Shown one piece after another: positions 52,074 to 61,912 of a stretch of 64,000 bases of DNA. The notes beneath the pieces were generated by a model that saw nothing but the letters and a program-made list of their open reading frames with translations, did no database searches and was not told the DNA's origin. Source of the DNA: Phytophthora sp. 'mugwort'. Taxonomy: Eukaryota > Oomycota > Peronosporomycetes > Peronosporales > Peronosporaceae. The stretch lies in assembly GCA_033558025.1 (NCBI GenBank), contig JAUCEF010000013.1:4147001-4211000 (forward strand), in the 5' to 3' direction. The number at the start of each line of letters is the position of its first letter. Position 1 is the first letter of the stretch. Both the position numbers and the translations under genes were made by a program.

Positions 52074-53467
52074 TTAGCAATGGAAGCTGTGTATCCGATA
52101 CAGTCCCTCTTGTAGACGAGCTGTTGTCCTTGTGAACGGCAAGCTCGGAAGAAACTCTCGGATGAGACCGCGCACCTGATTGAGATTTTCGAGGAGCTGC
52201 CATGAAGGCTTGATAGTCGAGTCCAGCCAGCGTACGCGGTACTGTTGAATTCCGCGGCGCCTCCGGTGGCCCGTGATGGAGTGAACGAGGTGTCCCTCCT
52301 CGCCGTCCGCGACAAATAACCCGAGGGACGCGATTGATACGTCGAGGTTGACGTCGCTGTGGTAAGGTTTCAGTAGTGAAACATGAAATTCTGGAAACAG
52401 ACGCAGACCCGGTGGAAGTGTGAGTCGGTAACGCGATGGACCAGGGACAGCTTCGACTGTATAGGGTCCTAAGAATCGAGAAGCGAGCTTGCGGCGGCCT
52501 GTAGTGCTGACGTGTGCGAGATCCAAGTTTTGACTGTCGAGCAAAACCTTGTTGCCGATAGCAAATGTTTGGTGTCGACGGTGCCGATCGAAAGACTTGC
52601 CCATGCATTGTTGTGCTGCTGCGATTGCGTCCTGGGCTTCAATAAGGAGTGAGCGTTGGTGATCAACGAAGCTCGCTGCTGCTGGGCAACGTTCGCTGAA
52701 CCGGTACAGCGAGATCTAGGACTGAACGAGGCTGATATCCGAGGTCAGCCTCAAATGGCGTCATTCCGATTGCCGAGTGTGGGCATGAATTGTAGGAGAA
52801 TTCCGCAAAATGGATGAATTGATCCCAGTCAATCTGATGAGGTCCGATAAAATGACGTAAAAATTCGATCACGAACTTGTTTGCCACCTCAGACTGGCCG
52901 TCAGTGGCTGGCCGAAAAGCTGAAGTGAACCGAAGCTGAGTGTCCTGAAGCTGCATGATTCCCGTCCACAGCTTTGAGGTGAATTTCACGTCTCTGTCAC
53001 TGAAGGTCGTGCGGGGTAAACCATGCAAGCGTTGCTAAGATGAACAAAATGCTTAGCCACATCGGATGCCGACGCGTCTGTGCGGGTAGGAAGAAAATGA
53101 GACCTCTTCGTGAGTCGATCGACGATGATGAGATTGAATCAAACTTAGTATCCTGAGTCTCCGGTTGTTGCCCCAAGAAATCCATGCTGATGTCGCTCCA
53201 ACGACTGTCAGGGGCATCAAGGGTGTGCAAATGCCCTGGTCTCTTCCCGCGAGGAACCTTATTGCGCTGACACTGCTCACAAGAAGACACGTAAGACTGA
53301 ATATCCGCGAACATGCGGGGCCAACAGATTTTGAACGCCACAAGAAGTCGAGTCTTGTGTTGACCTGGATGGCCTCTTGTGACAACATCATGCTCCTCGA
53401 ACAGTAGCTGGTTTCGCAGCTCTGGATCGTCAGGAATGCAAAGACGACGGGGAGCCGCCGAATTCAC
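52074..53467 (-). pseudogene. Integrase and chromodomain of the gypsy remnant
   Basis: 53467-52997 covers the integrase zinc domain (HDVVTRGHPGQHKTRLLVAF, CEQCQRN) and the first catalytic Asp block (ISMDFLG). 53028-52663 continues with SDRDVKFTSKLW and RPATDGQSEVANKFVIEFLR. 52604-52074 gives the C-terminal SH3-like part (KLASRFLGPYTVEAV) and a chromodomain with YRVRWLDSTIKPSWQLLENL. Chromodomains in such integrases steer insertion to marked chromatin. The frames are broken near 53110 and 52640, so no intact enzyme results. Confidence 0.75.
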
Positions 53468-54579
53468 TTGGAAGTAGAGAATACCGCCCTCTAGCGAATA
53501 TTTGAGAGTCTGCTTGTTGACTCCGTGGAGTTGTCGCTCAATGAACGAAGAATTGGGCCAAAATGTGGGTCCTGCGGGTATTTTTGGCGGCGCTAAATAG
53601 GAATATTTGATCGAGTTAGACGCTGGAACAGGAGTGCGTGGGGTTCGTTTTCCGCAGATGGTGTCGCCAGAGCTTGGAAATCCGACTGGAGGCTGACCGA
53701 GCGAGAAGAATCATCGGACCAGAGTGGTTACAGGACATGTCAGCGACTACGTTGGTTGAGCCGGCTACCCATCGGAAGCGGGGCTGAAAAAGTGCCAGCT
53801 CGTTCAACGAGCGAGCTAGGCGCTGTGAACACGTCTGTGTAAGTAAACTCGTGATCGTCTTGTGATCCGATGTTGAAGAAAAACGGGTTGTCGATCAAGG
53901 AGACCTTCCAAAGTCGCATAGCATGAATGGCAGCTAGTAGTTTTTTCTCACGCGTCGGGTATATTGTCTCTGCCCGAGAGAGCTTCGACCGCCGTACGCG
54001 ATAATCTGCTCCGAGCCATCATCGGCGACTTGAACAGGTAGCCGCAATTGCAAAGTCGCTGGCATCCATGTTTACGTGAAAAAGGCGGGTGAAATCTGGA
54101 TTCGCGAGCACTGTCGGTGACGACGGTCGAGCTTTGAGCTCCTAGAAACTTTGTGATGTACGTCGTCAAACTCCACGGGGTCCTTGCGACTTCGGCCTTT
54201 AGTTAGATCGATAAGAGGCGCGCTGAGTTCAGCAAAATCAGGTTAGAAACCTAAAACGTAGACACAGGTCCCTAAAAATGACTGAAGTTCGTGCTTGGTT
54301 TTTTTACACAGCCAGTTGCGAATGAGCTCTGACTTTGCTGGGTTCATTCGAAGGCCGTCTTGACCTATCCGATCACCAAGACACAGAATTTCCGCAGCAC
54401 AGAAAGTGCGCTTGGAGAGCTTGATGAAGAGCTGTTGGTTTCGGAAGCGCTCGAATACTTCTCGAGAGCGACCAGGGGTTCCTCTACGGAATCGGTCGGA
54501 GTAAAAACAAATGTGACAAGTGGCATTCTTTATGAAATCGGGATCATGGCGTCGAGCAGATTTGGACTTTCTTTGGTTG

Positions 54580-55484
54580 TCAGGTGCTGGCGTCGTTTGC
54601 TGGTCGAGCCTCGAGATCGGGTCGTCTTATCCTTGGACGTAGCCGGTTTGCGCTCATCCTCAAAGCGCTGCGCATGCTCAATGGTTTGTTGCAGCGTTGC
54701 AGGTACATTTGCGAGATGAATGTGCTAGTGTCTGGCCGCAAATTCTGCTTGTAAAACCAGCGCTTCACCATATCAGGAAGCTCTAGCGAGGATTGGGAAA
54801 GGAGCAGCATAAACTTAGCTGTGTACTCCTGCTGGGTACCCGTTGCCCGCAGATCGTAGAGACGAGACAGCAACTTGAACTCAAAGTCGCTGTCTCGAAA
54901 GCGAACCTGCAGTTGGTGCTTGAACACTACCAGGTACGTGGGTTGTCGCCAAGCGTTTGCTTGAACTCCCGGTACCAAGAAATCACGTCGGTACCCAAAT
55001 AGGAGACTACTAAGTCCACAAAGAGAGAGTCGTTACTGTTACGCTCAGCAGCGTAGCTGCTGAAGTGCTCCTCGATCTGGAACAGCCAGAGCTCTAAGTC
55101 TTCCTTAGCCATTCCCTTGAACTTGGGCGGCTCGGCTTTACTCCGTTGTCTGCTTACCCTTGTTTCTTTCTCGAAAATCTCGCTCTGCACGCGCGCTTGA
55201 TGCTCCAGGAATGTCTGGAACTGCTGTTGCATGGCGTGCTGCTGTACAGCCATCATCTGCATCATTTGTAGGAGGACGCTCTACTCAAAAGTAGGCGGAG
55301 GAACTGTAGATGAACCGGTCGGCACTCCCGCCGGCGACGACATTCCTGCCCCGACGTGTGGTGAGGCTGCCGTTGGCGACGCAACCGGGACTTTAGACGG
55401 CGTCGATTCGTCCATGTCGGTGCGAGGTTGCTGATGTGGTTGCAGGTTCGGTGACTCGTCTTCGGTCGGACGAGGGGTTTTCAT
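54580..55484 (-). pseudogene. gag region of the chromodomain gypsy remnant
   Basis: Three overlapping frames make up a gypsy Gag: a Pro-rich leader (55484-55281), a capsid start with PPKFKGMAKEDLELWLFQIE near 55130-55070, and a capsid continuation with LRATGTQQEYTAKFMLLLSQ near 54850. Frame breaks lie near 55275 and 54960. No zinc knuckle is visible before the deletion. Confidence 0.7.
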
Positions 55485-55718
55485 GCCCCGTTGAACTTGA
55501 AGTCGTAGTCGAAGTCGAACACGAATCTAGTATTAAATTCGGTCCGAAGTAAAGCCTTGAATTCGGTCGATCGCTTTACTGTAGAACAAGACGATGGCTG
55601 CGATATTGCATTTGATACGAAGACGCAGAGAAGGAAGAAGTGGATTTCTAACAAAGCTGAGTGTGGCACCTGTTGTAGTTTTGTATTTAAAGCTTTAGGC
55701 ACTCGACATTGTACCATT
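55485..55718. other. Short AT-richer gap, no gene seen
   Basis: Sequence between the gypsy Gag start and the stop of the next gene. A possible direct repeat (AATTCGGTC at about 55537 and 55561) is the only structure noticed. Confidence 0.35.
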
Positions 55719-56660
55719 TTAAAGTGAAGGTTCTATGTGATACACGCGGCCTGGGACCACGCCGCCGAAGTGCGCCATTTGCGCCGCGGTGCGCTGCTTC
55801 TTGCTCCGCATTTTCATCGTATGCCACGCCACGCGCTCTGGATCCTTGAAATCGGCCACTTGCCAGACGACGCCGGGCACTCGAATAAGCTTCGCTCTTG
55901 TAGGAGCTAGCGTGTTGGCAAAGAGCTGTTGGTACATCGAGATGGTCGAGACCTCTTCGTCTCCTCCGGCAGGGCCGATACCCTCCACTTGTAGACGCAA
56001 CGCATCGCCCATGAGTGCAAACCCGATCTTGGTCAATTGCTGCAAATTCCACAATGCCAGCGTATTCCACGGCGATGTCAACCCGCTTAGTTCCAGTGGC
56101 TGTACAGCTGGGTCGGGCTGGAAGGTGTGTCCAGGTAGCGCCGTGCCCACGACTAGATCATGCTCTAGATCGAGGTTCGAACGTAGCATCTCCACTCCAG
56201 GCGCATCCACCTCGATCTCCAGAGACTGAAGCAGCAGCGTGTCAGCGTCCGGATAATGGTCGGCTGCTGTTCCAATCAGAGCATTCAATGCTGGTACGAA
56301 CTTGCCCCAGAACAGCATCGGGATGATCTCTACTTTGCCCGCAATCGTCCCCGACGCCACGTCGTTCTGCAGCCTCGTCATGAACTCTCGCACCGAGTCA
56401 ACGAACACACTCGTAGCTTTGGAAGAAGTAGGCGAGATAGAGTCTACAGCGCTTGATGCAGGCGCCGGTGCTGCTCCAGTGATAGTTGTGGCGGTTGCAG
56501 ATGGAAGGCCTACAGCGATAAGAATGCCGCCATCGGCATACGTCGCTGCGCGGGCGCAGAACTCGTGCAGTTGACGCAGCACCTTGTCCACATCGATCCG
56601 CTCGTGCTGTGTGTGGCTCTGCCAGTGCAACCTCGTGCCAACCACCGTCGTGCCACGCAT
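55719..56660 (-). CDS. Unrecognised conserved protein, tandem paralogue 1
   Basis: The single-exon 313 aa frame starts MRGTTVVGTRLHWQSHTQHE. It is colinear with the protein of 56840-57736, sharing motifs such as GILIAVGLP, KVEIIPMLFWGKFVPALNAL, ADTLLLQSLEIEVDA, ELSGLTSPWNTLALWNL and PGRVYH at the end. The central IPMLFWGKFVPALNAL...DTLLLQSLEI pattern loosely recalls GT-A type nucleotide-sugar transferases, but no catalytic DxD is clear, so I assign no function. There is no signal peptide or membrane segment. Conservation between the two copies over the whole length argues for a real coding gene. Confidence 0.75.
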   Translation of the reverse strand: MRGTTVVGTRLHWQSHTQHERIDVDKVLRQLHEFCARAATYADGGILIAVGLPSATATTITGAAPAPASSAVDSISPTSSKATSVFVDSVREFMTRLQNDVASGTIAGKVEIIPMLFWGKFVPALNALIGTAADHYPDADTLLLQSLEIEVDAPGVEMLRSNLDLEHDLVVGTALPGHTFQPDPAVQPLELSGLTSPWNTLALWNLQQLTKIGFALMGDALRLQVEGIGPAGGDEEVSTISMYQQLFANTLAPTRAKLIRVPGVVWQVADFKDPERVAWHTMKMRSKKQRTAAQMAHFGGVVPGRVYHIEPSL

Positions 56661-56839
56661 GCTTGCCGTGTGGCTGTCTGCTTGGAAGTGCGTGTGCTAC
56701 GTTTCCACGTCACATTGAGCGGTCTCAGATTCAGAAACGGACCTGAGTCACAACTGCACAACGTCAATGGCAAGGGCCATTAGAAATGAACTTATTACTT
56801 GGCTGCTAGTTAGGATTACCAATATTCACGTCTCCCAGT

Positions 56840-57736
56840 TCACGCCTCCAAGTGATACACGCGTCCAGGCATCACGCCGAAGTGGGCGAGCTGTGTTGCT
56901 GCACGCTGTTGCTTGCTCGCCATCTTCTTATTGTGCCATTCGAGACGCTTGGGGTCTTCCAGCCCGCTCACTTGCCACGCGATGCTGGGCACTCGCACCA
57001 ACTTGGCTGTTGTAGGCGACTTCCCGTTCGCGTAGAGCTGCTGGTACATGGCGATGGTGGCGACCTCTTCGACGCCCGCGGCCGAGCCTATCCCGTCGAC
57101 TTGAAGACGCAACGCTTCTCCCATGAGTGGGATCCCCACCTTCGTAAGCAACTCCAGGTTCCAAAGTGCAAGCGTGTTCCACGGCGATGTCAAACCGCTG
57201 AGCTCGATTGGTTGTCTCGATGGATCGGGCTGAAAGTCATGACCCGGTAGCGCCGCGCCCACCACGAAGTCCTGCTTTGTGTCGAAGTGCGAACGCATAA
57301 ATGCCACACTAGCTGCGTCTACGTCAATCTCCAGCGACTGCAGGAGCAGTGTGTCAGCCTGGGGGAAGCAGTCGGCAGCCATGCCGATCAGTGCGTTCAG
57401 AGCCGGCACGAACTTACCCCAATACAGCATCGGGATGATCTCCACCTTGTTGCCAAGGGTTCCAGTCTCCACCTCACGTTGCAATTTGGTCATGATCTCG
57501 CGGACAGACTCGACGAAGGCTGAGGGTACAACTCCATCAGACGAAGGAGACGCTGTGATGGAACCTACAATCGCTTCGGGCAGCCCCACCGCAATCAGAA
57601 TCCCGGCATCCGAGTAAGTGGCTGCACGAGCGCAAAAAGCACGCACTTGGTCGAGCACCTTGTCGATGTCGATGCCGTCTCGCTGCGAGTGGCTGTGCCA
57701 GTGCAGGCGCGTGCCCACCACGGTCCCCCCTCCCAT
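56840..57736 (-). CDS. Unrecognised conserved protein, tandem paralogue 2
   Basis: This 298 aa protein runs from the ATG at 57736 (MGGGTVVGTRLHWHSHSQRD). I prefer this start because the upstream in-frame ATG at 57799 adds a leader that is absent from the neighbour. It is the same family as 55719-56660 and in the same orientation, 180 bp apart, so a local tandem duplication is likely. The copies have diverged moderately, with differences spread over the length and a shorter linker after residue 60. Function unknown. Confidence 0.75.
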   Translation of the reverse strand: MGGGTVVGTRLHWHSHSQRDGIDIDKVLDQVRAFCARAATYSDAGILIAVGLPEAIVGSITASPSSDGVVPSAFVESVREIMTKLQREVETGTLGNKVEIIPMLYWGKFVPALNALIGMAADCFPQADTLLLQSLEIDVDAASVAFMRSHFDTKQDFVVGAALPGHDFQPDPSRQPIELSGLTSPWNTLALWNLELLTKVGIPLMGEALRLQVDGIGSAAGVEEVATIAMYQQLYANGKSPTTAKLVRVPSIAWQVSGLEDPKRLEWHNKKMASKQQRAATQLAHFGVMPGRVYHLEA

Positions 57737-58007
57737 TTGACCTACCTGCTGATTCTCCTCAGTTTCCTGACCTCTGATTCCAGGATCTGAGAATACCACT
57801 TCAATAACAAGTAACAGACCACCGTCTGAACTCCAGTTGCTCCGTTGAACAAGAAGAAGCTGCCTAGCGATACATGTACTAGAAAGTCTAGTCTAGAATC
57901 AAACAAAACGTTTTATTTACTACCAATGTTCGCCGTCATCAGCAGGAGAATTCGCTCATCGCCAATGTGAATTTTCGCTCTAGTGCTCATACGACCGGGA
58001 AAGTTAG
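57737..58007. other. Intergenic, no gene seen
   Basis: Promoter side of paralogue 2 and 3' side of the Cys-rich gene. Nothing further recognised. Confidence 0.3.
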
Positions 58008-58358
58008 TTAATAGTAGCAATCACGGCCCGGAGGCGGCGGTCCATATCCTGCTGGCGGTGGAGGTGGCGGCCCATATCCTGCTGGCGGTGGAGGTGGCGG
58101 CCCATATCCTGCTGGTGGTGGAGGTGGCGGTCCGTATCCTGGAGGCGGCGGGTTCTCGTACCCTTGCTGAACAACCACTGGTTGAACGTATACTTCTCTC
58201 GGGGAAGGTGAATCGTAGCCACGGCGATCCCGACGATCGTTGTCTGTCGCCGAGGCGCCCGCAAGACAACACGAGGCACAGCATAAGCCGGCCAAGCACC
58301 CGCAGCACTCGTCCTCGCAGCACATGTCCATACCAGGGCCGTCGTCTGGTCCGCACAT
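58008..58358 (-). CDS. Small Cys-rich protein with Pro/Gly/Tyr repeat tail
   Basis: The 116 aa protein starts MCGPDDGPGMDMCCEDECCG, followed by a compact cysteine cluster (LAGLCCASCC), a charged middle (DNDRRDRRGYDS) with VYVQPVVVQQGY, and a tail of repeated GYGPPPPPPA units. Cys clusters combined with Pro/Gly/Tyr repeats are seen in CYSTM-type stress proteins, but there the cysteines are C-terminal; here the order is reversed. The three DNA repeats behind the tail (58040-58130) are 36 bp each and nearly identical, so repeat number may vary. The cluster could attach to membranes through palmitoylation; that is inference. Confidence 0.65.
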   Translation of the reverse strand: MCGPDDGPGMDMCCEDECCGCLAGLCCASCCLAGASATDNDRRDRRGYDSPSPREVYVQPVVVQQGYENPPPPGYGPPPPPPAGYGPPPPPPAGYGPPPPPPAGYGPPPPGRDCYY

Positions 58359-58894
58359 TGTCGTCTTGACTTGGTTTTGTTGCCTGCCTTACTCCGATGA
58401 GGTTCCTTGAGTTTGTTGTTGCACCTTCACTTGAGCTTCTTGCGCTTGCCAGCAAGTTTCGTAATGAGAACGTTGGCGGACCGTGAGCGAGGGCATCTTC
58501 TCGATCTTCGCCATCCCTGCACTAGCATTTTCATCATTCGTGCGACGTGTGTACACTTGATAAATGTAGTTCCGTTGTGTCTCAGCCTGAGAACGAACCA
58601 CAGCAAAAAACGCGCCGAAAATCTGCGGTTGATGCTCGTCTACGATAACTTACCTACGTCCCCGTATCATAATCCACTGGCAAGCAACGACTATAGATGG
58701 CGCTGTGCACTGTGCGCACTTGAAGACGCCCCGTCCGCTGCTAACAATGCAATATATTCATTATCCATATGCTTCTGATTCGCCGGCAAACCGCCTTCCA
58801 CTTCCAGTTCGTCTTTGCGAGGGCGCCATCGCTAGGACACGCCATGGTTGCCTCTCGTCGCGTCCTGCTTCTCTTTCTCTCTGTCATTCGTTCT
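58359..58894. other. Gap between two Cys-rich genes
   Basis: A minus-strand frame of 41 codons (58389-58514, MAKIEKMPSLTVRQRSHYET) ends 31 bp before the Cys-rich gene; it could be a short upstream reading frame or an unassigned exon. I see nothing else. Confidence 0.3.
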
Positions 58895-59107
58895 CTAGTC
58901 CTTGGCACGCGCTTGGGGCTGTGGCGGGCGGATCTGGGACATCAGCACTGGTTGTACGGTCACGTCGCGTGAGGTATTGTAGTCGTGGCGTCGAGGGTCG
59001 TCGTCGGCGAGGCGTCGGCGGCTGCTGTCGCTGGCCGAGGTTCCTCTGCCGGCGCAGCAGCTTGCGCAGCAAGTACCTGCAAAGCATGAGCCTGCGCTGT
59101 CAGGCAT
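58895..59107 (-). CDS. Small Cys-rich protein, shorter paralogue of 58008-58358
   Basis: This 70 aa protein starts MPDSAGSCFAGTCCASCCAG. The cysteine cluster (FAGTCCASCC against LAGLCCASCC), the charged middle with DDDPRRHDYNTSRD and the VTVQPVLM block align with the neighbour, but the Pro/Gly repeat tail is missing after PPQPQARAKD. Tandem duplication with loss or gain of the tail is likely. Function unknown. Confidence 0.55.
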   Translation of the reverse strand: MPDSAGSCFAGTCCASCCAGRGTSASDSSRRRLADDDPRRHDYNTSRDVTVQPVLMSQIRPPQPQARAKD

Positions 59108-59363
59108 TGTCGTTAGTTCTCGCTTAAAGGGTTAAGTGATTAGAGACGTTCTTCAGAAGTGCGTCCTGATGAGGAGGGAAAGACCTGATCCCAGCTGGAC
59201 TCCAGATATGCTCGCAAATCGTGAGTTGTTAGTTTGAAGTTGACACAGATTTTCAGGTGGCATCCGAGGTATGTTTCTGTTGTTCACATGGACTCGATGA
59301 ACTCGATGAACTTAACTGACGCGAGCAAAACAGTAGCGCCCTAATATGAACTAAACTCTCCAC

Positions 59364-60764
59364 TCAGTTCTTGCGGTCATTCTGCTCGAGGAACGTCTTC
59401 ATGACCGAAATCACCGCGGAAGTCAGCGCTTGGCGGTCCTTCTCGCGCTCCTCACGCTCGCGTGCGTGCTCCCGTTCTTGCCGCTCCACCTCGAGGCGGC
59501 GCTCTTCGCGTTGCAGCAACAACATCTGCTCTGTGGCGCGCGTCTGTTGTTCCACCATTTCTTGGAGCAACGCCTTTAGCTCGGAAATACTGGTAGGGTC
59601 TGCGTCATTCAATACAGCGGAGATCGTCGCCATATTCGCAGTCGATGTCGGGACGCTTCTCGTCGACAAACTCGTCGACTGTGGAGCCGTAGCCGACTCG
59701 GGCTCAGTCGTTGGGGCGATGAAGCTCCGGGTCGTGGCTGAGACGACTTCAGAGGAAGTGGGCGTCGGCGACGACGGCTCGCTGGGTGTGCTACTAGCAG
59801 AGTCTTCGTCTTGGCTTGTAGATGCACGAGGAGCCTCTCGCTCGGTGGATGCACTTGCCGCACCAGTAGCGATGGCCACGTTTTGCGCAAGTAAAGCGGC
59901 ACTGGCAGGGTCTCCACCGTCCAGCAGCGTTACCAGCTCCGTCATGAGCACTTCAAGTTCACCGGCAGGGACACCCTTCGGTCCCACAACGCGGCCGTTG
60001 TTGAGTTTGACTCGTTGACGGTACTTGGATACCAAGTTTTCAAAACGATAGCGCACGATGGGTCCCTTGATGCTGTCCTTTGAGAATTCCGGGCTGTTGT
60101 CCAGCTTGTGCGCTACATCTTCCCACGCCGACGAGATCGCTCCGAACTTGGCGCGGAACGGCAGCGTCTCCTTCACATACTTAACGAGCAGGAGGTCGTC
60201 TCTAGGTGTGAACCGTTGGCGGGAGGTTTTGGTGGCAGCGGGCAGTGCCTGGTCTTCGGAATCCACGAGTAGCGAGGTGGACGACGACAATGGCTGCGGC
60301 CCCAATGGCGACGGAGCAATGGTCACCATCTGTGCAGACGCAAGCGCCGGCTTCTTCTCTACAGGTGCCTCCCCACCCTCTACGCGAATCTTCCGGGGGC
60401 GACCGCGCTTGCCCAGCGTCTGGTCCTGCGGCTCCGACTCGGCGGCGTCCAGTTTGGGCACTAGCTCGGTCATGACACTCTGGAAGGCAGAATCCTGCGA
60501 CGGTACGTCGTCCGGGTGGCTGCCGTTCTTGACCCAATTACGGTGGCGCGCCGCGAGGCGCTCGAAGCGGTTCTTTGCGATGGGACCCTTGAGGTGGTGC
60601 ATCTTGAAGGCGCTGCAGCCGTTGAGGGTCGTGGCGACTTTCTCCCAGCCGGCCATGAGTCCGCCGTACGGTGCGCGGAACGGCAGGTCCGTGTTCACCT
60701 GCACGGCCAGCAGGTAGTCCTGGCTGGGTCCAAAGCGCTGGCGGATTCGCTGCTTGGGCGGCAT
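59364..60764 (-). CDS. Nuclear protein with two SANT/Myb-like domains, AT-hook and coiled coil
   Basis: This single-exon gene encodes 466 aa. Two similar trihelix/SANT-like segments lie at about residues 8-95 (FGPSQDYLLAVQVNTDLPF, LKGPIAKNRFERLAARHRNW) and 185-275 (FTPRDDLLLVKYVKETLPF, IKGPIVRYRFENLVSKYRQR). Between them GKRGRPRKIRV is an AT-hook. A Ser/Thr/Pro-rich linker leads to a C-terminal coiled coil (LLQREERRLEVERQEREHAR). This is a DNA-binding regulator layout; the target is unknown. The two SANT-like units share order and spacing, so an internal duplication is likely. Confidence 0.75.
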   Translation of the reverse strand: MPPKQRIRQRFGPSQDYLLAVQVNTDLPFRAPYGGLMAGWEKVATTLNGCSAFKMHHLKGPIAKNRFERLAARHRNWVKNGSHPDDVPSQDSAFQSVMTELVPKLDAAESEPQDQTLGKRGRPRKIRVEGGEAPVEKKPALASAQMVTIAPSPLGPQPLSSSTSLLVDSEDQALPAATKTSRQRFTPRDDLLLVKYVKETLPFRAKFGAISSAWEDVAHKLDNSPEFSKDSIKGPIVRYRFENLVSKYRQRVKLNNGRVVGPKGVPAGELEVLMTELVTLLDGGDPASAALLAQNVAIATGAASASTEREAPRASTSQDEDSASSTPSEPSSPTPTSSEVVSATTRSFIAPTTEPESATAPQSTSLSTRSVPTSTANMATISAVLNDADPTSISELKALLQEMVEQQTRATEQMLLLQREERRLEVERQEREHAREREEREKDRQALTSAVISVMKTFLEQNDRKN

Positions 60765-61053
60765 ATTGCAGGTGCTTTCTTCTCTTTCGCGGTTATTTCG
60801 CTTTTTTGATTCCAGCGCTTCGAAACGCCAGAAATTGAGGTCATATAAGTCCTGTGTTAACCACAGGGCTTTTTTGTATAGGCTCGATGGTGAATACTAC
60901 AGTATAAACGTGGAAAGGATGAAATATCGGTTTTTATTGAATCCAGATTGTGTACATGCAATGAGGGGATTCGAAACTGGCAAGTTTGACTTCAAGGTGC
61001 GCGATGTTGCCTATCAAAGAGAACGAGAAACTCGATATATTTTCACTCTATTC
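60765..61053. other. Intergenic between APRT and the SANT-domain gene
   Basis: AT-rich spacer holding the promoter of the SANT-domain gene and the 3' end of APRT. I see no gene. Confidence 0.35.
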
Positions 61054-61796
61054 TCAAATCGTCGTGAGGCCGTACAGCGGGATATTCTGCAGTGATTCCT
61101 GTCAATATATGCGAAGGTGGTCAGTTATCGTCGATGGCAACAACAACACAAAAGTAGCAGCTACAGTAGCAAAAAAAAAAAACGCACCGTCGAATGCAGC
61201 GAGTTGATGACGCAGCCGCACTCGACCACCTCTCCGCCGAGCTTCTCGACGAGCTCGACCGTCACTTTAAGTGTTTTGCCCTGCTCAACAGTAACAATCA
61301 ATAATGAATTTTGCTGCGACTACCGAAAGAACACAAATCCCGGGCTATAAAACTGCCGCACCGATGCCACCAGATCATCCATTATAACAACGCGCCCTCC
61401 GTCCGTGATGGCGTCCTGGTGGATTTCCATCCGACCACTATAGTAACCCGAGACGTAGTCCACCCCGACGACGTCTCCCGGTAGTCTCCGAGCGCGACGA
61501 ACAGGCACGAACGCAGCCTGAAGAGCCAACGCCAACGGCGCGCCGAAGATAAAGCCTCTCGACTCGGTGCTCACCACATGCGTGATGCCCTGGTCCGCAT
61601 ACCGCAACTTTAGAGCGTCGATGGCCACCTGGAACGCCACAGGATCCAATAGTAGCGACGTGACGTCGCTAAAGTCAGCGCCAGGCTTGGGAAAGTTGCT
61701 GTACACGCGGATTTTTTCCTTGATATACGCGGAGACTTCCTCCTCGTTGCGTAGATCGACGGGTGGTGCCCGCATTGCGTACTTCTCCCCGCTCAT
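61054..61796 (-). CDS. APRT: Adenine phosphoribosyltransferase, three exons
   Basis: The exons are 61362-61796, 61188-61280 and 61054-61098, with introns of 81 and 89 nt (GTGCGG...GAGCAG and GTGCGT...GACAG), giving 190 aa. The enzyme salvages adenine by joining it to PRPP to form AMP. Visible family features are IRVYSNFPKPGADFSDVTSL near the start, the loop VSTESRGFIFGAPLALAL, and the PRPP-binding motif VVIMDDLVASGKT, whose last residues are completed across the first splice. The second exon carries ELVEKLGGEVVECGCVI and the third ends NIPLYGLTTI. The length fits the family (about 180 aa). The PRPP motif reads DDLVAS where many family members have DDLLAT, a conservative change. Confidence 0.93.
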
Positions 61797-61912
61797 ACTT
61801 GCTGGTGTAGTCGTTGAATGTGCGCGTAGGACTATAATTCGGACTAAATATATAGTCCGATGTATTCATACATTTATAGTCCTAAAAAGTCCAAAGCGGC
61901 ATCATAAGCGGC
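61797..61912. promoter_or_regulatory. Bidirectional promoter with nested palindromes between APRT and NRDE2
   Basis: Only 116 bp separate the two divergent start codons. Within it AGGACTATAA (61828-61837) is matched by TTATAGTCCT (61874-61883), and nested inside CGGACTA (61840-61846) is matched by TAGTCCG (61853-61859). The GGACTA word thus occurs four times in alternating orientation, with an AAATATATAG core that could act as a TATA-like element for either side. Its role is inferred from position and symmetry. Confidence 0.5.

Larger units (their letters stand above)
52061..55484 (-). mobile_element. Chromodomain-type Ty3/gypsy remnant, internally deleted
   Basis: The minus strand contains Gag (55484-54580), the end of reverse transcriptase with LSKRTFCAAEILCLGD near 54400 and SFLGTCVYVLGF near 54260, RNase H pieces (to 53616), integrase with the zinc region CEQCQRNKVPRGKRPGH near 53270 and SDRDVKFTSKLW near 53000, and a C-terminal chromodomain frame. 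Protease and the catalytic palm of reverse transcriptase are missing between about 54580 and 54420. I could not find convincing LTRs at either end. It is a different gypsy lineage from the one in the inverted repeat, judging by its chromodomain and its integrase sequence. Confidence 0.8.
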
